Source: Bacteroidaceae bacterium (GTDB lineage: Bacteria; Bacteroidota; Bacteroidia; Bacteroidales; Bacteroidaceae). Taken from it: a stretch of DNA of 64,000 bases. The notes beneath the pieces were generated by a model. The model searched no databases, was not told where the DNA came from, and saw only the letters and a program-made list of their open reading frames with translations. The DNA lies in contig JAFXAR010000001.1 of NCBI GenBank assembly GCA_017516885.1, positions 21,436-85,435 of the forward strand, read 5' to 3'. Of this stretch, positions 60,952 to 64,000 are shown one piece after another. A program made the position numbers and the translations under genes. Numbering within the stretch: position 1 is the first letter of the stretch; each line of letters starts with the position of its first letter.

Positions 60952-63531
60952 TTAGAACTGGATGTGGAACTGGATTCTTATTCCCCATTTGCTGATTCCC
61001 GGAATGTCGGTGTAAGTTAGCCTTCGCACATAGTCCACGCGCAGTATCCTGAATATGTTCTCAATGCCGAATGCAACCTCCATATATGGAGTGGAACTCA
61101 TGTAATGGTAGTTGTCGTTCTCGTATGGCAGTTTGAACAGGCTGCCTGTATTTAGCGGGTCGGGCCTGTTCTTGTCGCTGAGGTTGCCGAACATTCCCTT
61201 AAAGGTGATAACCTCTCTCCAGTTAAGTTTTCTAACCAAAGGAATTCTGTTGAAAATCAGTCCGTTCATGTAGTATGTGAGGTCCCATGATGCATACTCG
61301 TCGTTGAAGAACTCCATTGCATTCATGAGTGCGTATGATTCTTTCTGTATTGTATATGAAAGGTTGGCATTGGGGATTATGAGCAGCGGGAATGGTACTT
61401 TGTTCCACACTTTGCCGGCCTTTATCACGCAGTCGGTGTAGCCAAACGCCGAGAACCAGAATCGTTTTGTAAAACTTGCCTCTGTATGGTGGTAGTTGAG
61501 GTCGCTTCCGAGCACGCCCTTTATGCCCACTCTGTGCTTTAGGGTGAACACCGGATGCTCAGGCAGTATCGAGTGTCTGTTCCATTTGCTCTGAATGAAC
61601 TTTTCGTTAGGTGCATAGCGCAGGCCAATCTCCACTTCCGACTGATTCAGGTCCTTTACATTTGTCAGCGTCGTATTGCCGTCAATGGTAGAGGCGCGCT
61701 CAAATGGGATGAGGTCGGTGGCTATGTCAATGCGGTTGCGCAGGGTTACATAGTAGGAGAAGTTGTTGTAAAACTCTCGTGTGTATGTGAATTCCGCCTT
61801 CTTCATGTAGCCAATCTTGTTGTCCTTCTCGCGCTTGAGGCTGAGGAACATGTTGTCCTTGTTGGTGTAGAGATAGTTCTGTCCGTATTGATAGATGTCG
61901 CTCTCATAATGCGCTCTGAGCGAGTGGATGGGGAATTCGTTGGGGTGCTCTTTTTTCTTGTTGAAAGAGTATTCTATCTCTCCCATGTATTTCCATCGGT
62001 GGTCGCCAATGCCGTAGGCTGCAAAGAAGCGTCCGAACAGATGGGGGTTCAGATGAGCCGAGGTCATAGCGCCTGTGCGCAGACGCACCCCCTCAAGTTC
62101 GTTGTAGCTTACGCTTGTGTTTACAGGACCATAGAAAATCGGGGGTTCATTTTCTCTTATTGGCACCCAGCCTGTAAAGAGGAAGGAAACTCCCTTTTCA
62201 ATCCAGTAATATATGGGGTTGTTGCGCAGTTCCTTCATCATCTGCTCAACTGAGCGCTCCTTGGCGGTAACCTCGTTAATGCGGTTTGCGTTCCAAAACT
62301 CTTCGCCCTTTTTCATGGAGTTGTCGTCCTCTACAACGCTCGATGGGCTGTTGAGGATGATCTCTGCGAATTCATTGCTCTCAAAGTTGTAGTTATCGTA
62401 GGCCACCTCGCGCTTGGCATAGAATCCGTGCAGGCTGTTTATGACTTTGAGCTCTGCAACAAGTGTCTCCTTATTTAATATGCGTGTGCCGTCGGGCAGG
62501 CGGCTGAAGTCCTGCTTTATGTTCATGTACTCTACAAAGTTCATGTTGATGTCGTGCGGGACTGTCATGTCAACTGACTTTATGAAGAATGTAGAGTCGT
62601 TGGTTATGTATATGTGTCCTACAAATCCAAAAGATTCGACGTTGAATGGCGCAAATGCAAGGTCAACGCATCTCTCGTTTCCAATCTCAACAGTGTCCAT
62701 TATGTAATATTTATAGAATGTAGGGCCTAATTTTGATACAGGGCTCATGAACTTGTTGCCGAAAAGCGAAATGTTGTCCCTGAAGATGTCAACGTCCTTG
62801 AAAGTCTCCTCATAAAGGGCCTCTATTTCGCCGGTTGAGAACATGTCGTCAATGCCGTGTCTTTTTCTGCCCTTTACATGCTGGCGCTTTCTTTCGGGTG
62901 ATTTTCTGTGGTAGTCGGTGGCGATGAGTTCTCGTGCTGAGATATGAAGTATTGGTTCGCCCGAAATTAGCGAAGTGTCCATGTATTGTTCAAGAAATGC
63001 AAACTGCTTGCCGAAATGGTTCTCGTTCTCAGTGTTAAAGTTGTTGAGTGCAAGGTTTAGTTTCTCGTGCCTGTCGCGGCTGTAGAAATCCTTGTTCTCG
63101 GGTGCGTTGTCGTCACGCCGGGCAATCATTTCCCTTGCAAGTATAACCGCCGGATTGCCCTTCTTCTTGTATTTCTCCTTCTTGGGCTTTATGGTAACCT
63201 CGCTCAGCTTGTAGTCAATGGGTGCAAGCGAAATTTTTATAGGCATGCGCGTCTTGCCCGAAAGCGCGATTTTACTATCAGTGTAACCTATGCTGCTTGC
63301 TATTATAGTATCCTTTAGCGCATTTACATAGAACGAGAAGTGTCCATCGTTATCGCTGGTGCATCCTGTTGAAGTGCCCTTTATTCTTACCGAAGCATAG
63401 GGCAATGGCTTTTTGGTGGCGGCGTCCGTTATCCTGCCATGCACCCTTATCCTATTCTGCTCTTGGGCCGAAACTGAGCAGGCAAGGATGGAAAGAAGCA
63501 GGATGTATGTATATCTTATGAAACTGTTCAT
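60952..63531 (-). CDS. DUF5686 outer-membrane protein with carboxypeptidase-regulatory-like domain
   Basis: An 859-residue protein starting at 63531 (MNSFIRYTYILLLSILACSVSAQ, signal peptide); the longer frame to 63582 crosses the promoter. Residues 25-110 form a CarboxypepD_reg-like beta domain (VHGRITDAATKKPLPYASVRIKG; GHFSFYVN), the same module that precedes TonB-dependent receptors. The rest has repeated amphipathic strands typical of a beta-barrel and closes with GISKWGIRIQFHIQF, ending in Phe as outer-membrane proteins do. No TonB plug is evident. Function unknown; the family is widespread in Bacteroidota. Convergent with the clostripain-like gene. Confidence 0.85.
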   Translation of the reverse strand: MNSFIRYTYILLLSILACSVSAQEQNRIRVHGRITDAATKKPLPYASVRIKGTSTGCTSDNDGHFSFYVNALKDTIIASSIGYTDSKIALSGKTRMPIKISLAPIDYKLSEVTIKPKKEKYKKKGNPAVILAREMIARRDDNAPENKDFYSRDRHEKLNLALNNFNTENENHFGKQFAFLEQYMDTSLISGEPILHISARELIATDYHRKSPERKRQHVKGRKRHGIDDMFSTGEIEALYEETFKDVDIFRDNISLFGNKFMSPVSKLGPTFYKYYIMDTVEIGNERCVDLAFAPFNVESFGFVGHIYITNDSTFFIKSVDMTVPHDINMNFVEYMNIKQDFSRLPDGTRILNKETLVAELKVINSLHGFYAKREVAYDNYNFESNEFAEIILNSPSSVVEDDNSMKKGEEFWNANRINEVTAKERSVEQMMKELRNNPIYYWIEKGVSFLFTGWVPIRENEPPIFYGPVNTSVSYNELEGVRLRTGAMTSAHLNPHLFGRFFAAYGIGDHRWKYMGEIEYSFNKKKEHPNEFPIHSLRAHYESDIYQYGQNYLYTNKDNMFLSLKREKDNKIGYMKKAEFTYTREFYNNFSYYVTLRNRIDIATDLIPFERASTIDGNTTLTNVKDLNQSEVEIGLRYAPNEKFIQSKWNRHSILPEHPVFTLKHRVGIKGVLGSDLNYHHTEASFTKRFWFSAFGYTDCVIKAGKVWNKVPFPLLIIPNANLSYTIQKESYALMNAMEFFNDEYASWDLTYYMNGLIFNRIPLVRKLNWREVITFKGMFGNLSDKNRPDPLNTGSLFKLPYENDNYHYMSSTPYMEVAFGIENIFRILRVDYVRRLTYTDIPGISKWGIRIQFHIQF

Positions 63532-63579
63532 TCTTTTTTGAAATGTAAGGGTAGGGCATACCTTTTTTGAAAAACTCTG

Positions 63580-63587
63580 CAAAATTA
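63580..63587 (-). promoter_or_regulatory. -7 box of the DUF5686 gene
   Basis: The minus strand reads TAATTTTG at 63587-63580, 49 bases before the ATG at 63531; exact TAnnTTTG, -33 unclear. Confidence 0.45.
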
Positions 63588-63852
63588 CTCAAAATATATT
63601 ATATAATGTATCACGTTTACATGATTTAAATATTTTTAGAAAATTAGAAGTTGTTATAAGCAGTTTTAATAGATATTGCCATTCATTTAAATAACTGGAC
63701 ATTCTGATTGCAGCGGAAAGTGTTTTCAGAAATTAAAACAGTTTCTTGGAATGGTGTGTTTTTGTGGCGAAAAAATACTTTTCTGTAAGTGGTTGAAAAT
63801 TAGCAACCTTTAAAAAAGGTGAAAAAATATTTGAAAATTATTCCCTCTTTTG

Positions 63853-63883
63853 TTTGCCGGTTCAAAAAATCGTTATACCTTTG
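63853..63883 (+). promoter_or_regulatory. Strong promoter, probably of an rRNA operon
   Basis: TTTG (63853-63856), 19-base spacer, TACCTTTG (63876-63883), with A/T tracts upstream. What follows (GATCCTTGACA, then a run toward ACAAGCAGTAC) resembles the leader before 16S rRNA in Prevotella and Bacteroides. The rRNA itself lies beyond the window, so this is a context-based reading. Confidence 0.5.
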
Positions 63884-64000
63884 CACTCGCTTTCGGGAAC
63901 GAACGCGTTTCCGGTCAAGCAAAGATGATCCTTGACAGCATTCCATACAGACAAGCAGTACAACGTACCCGCATTGATTTTTTTTTCAATGCAGGAAAGG

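Larger units (their letters stand above)
63532..64000. other. Intergenic region ending in a probable rRNA operon leader
   Basis: About 470 bases without a gene. After the leftward DUF5686 promoter there is AT-rich sequence with a possible degenerate repeat copy (63727-63748), then a strong rightward promoter (63853-63883) and about 110 bases of leader with a GATCCTTGACA-type box (63927-63937) and a GCATTGA/TCAATGC hairpin near 63971-63994. Confidence 0.5.

Overview
The window is a contiguous piece of a Bacteroidales (phylum Bacteroidota) chromosome. Several things point there: a 286-residue primary sigma factor without region 1.1, promoters of the form TTTG-N19/20-TAnnTTTG in place of -35/-10 boxes, a complete Bacteroides aerotolerance (Bat) operon, a surface-lipoprotein signal (Cys-Ser-Glu-Asp-Asp), a type IX-like C-terminal tail on a large secreted glycosidase, a DPSL-type mini-ferritin, and a eukaryote-like glycogen synthase beside a glucan phosphorylase. 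No transposase, phage gene, CRISPR array or tRNA was seen.

Layout. 1-4.6 kb: prs (cut by the window edge), a ThiE-like protein and a DPSL ferritin, then a minus-strand DUF2148-aguA-aguB operon for agmatine to putrescine. 5-19 kb: plus-strand housekeeping and secreted enzymes: an M16 peptidase, EttA, a PLP aminotransferase, a GH20 hexosaminidase, LepA, FtsY, RimO, a stand-alone HU protein, and an unusual HU-transmembrane-LysM fusion. 19-28.4 kb: the Bat operon (MoxR, DUF58, a membrane protein, BatA, BatB, BatC with a poly-Gln tract, BatD, BatE) followed by a PAP2 phosphatase. 28.4-30 kb: prolyl-tRNA deacylase and threonine aldolase on the minus strand. 30-39 kb: an orphan Cys-rich protein, a second M16 peptidase, and the glycogen synthase/phosphorylase pair. 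39-45 kb: hemolysin III, MurB and an MBL hydrolase on plus; PanE, Nth, a histidine phosphatase and PheS on minus. 45-55 kb: a RelA/SpoT homologue with an apparently decayed synthetase, a surface transglutaminase/LRR lipoprotein, a 1545-residue clan GH-D-like glycosidase behind a long structured leader, and a DUF5009-type acyltransferase. 55-57.7 kb: a minus-strand phoH-purC-aroE run. 58-64 kb: rpoD, a small secreted protein with a clostripain-like lipoprotein, a DUF5686 outer-membrane protein, and at the edge what looks like the promoter and leader of an rRNA operon.

Most noteworthy: (1) the leader at 48.6-48.83 kb can fold into two mutually exclusive structures, a long stem-loop or a 12-bp stem followed directly by eight T, which is the architecture of a transcription attenuator; (2) the HU-TM-LysM protein could link DNA to the cell envelope; (3) a dispersed intergenic repeat occurs in both orientations; (4) terminators here are often exact palindromes with no spacer between the arms. 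All functional names rest on reading motifs and on known families; no database search was possible.
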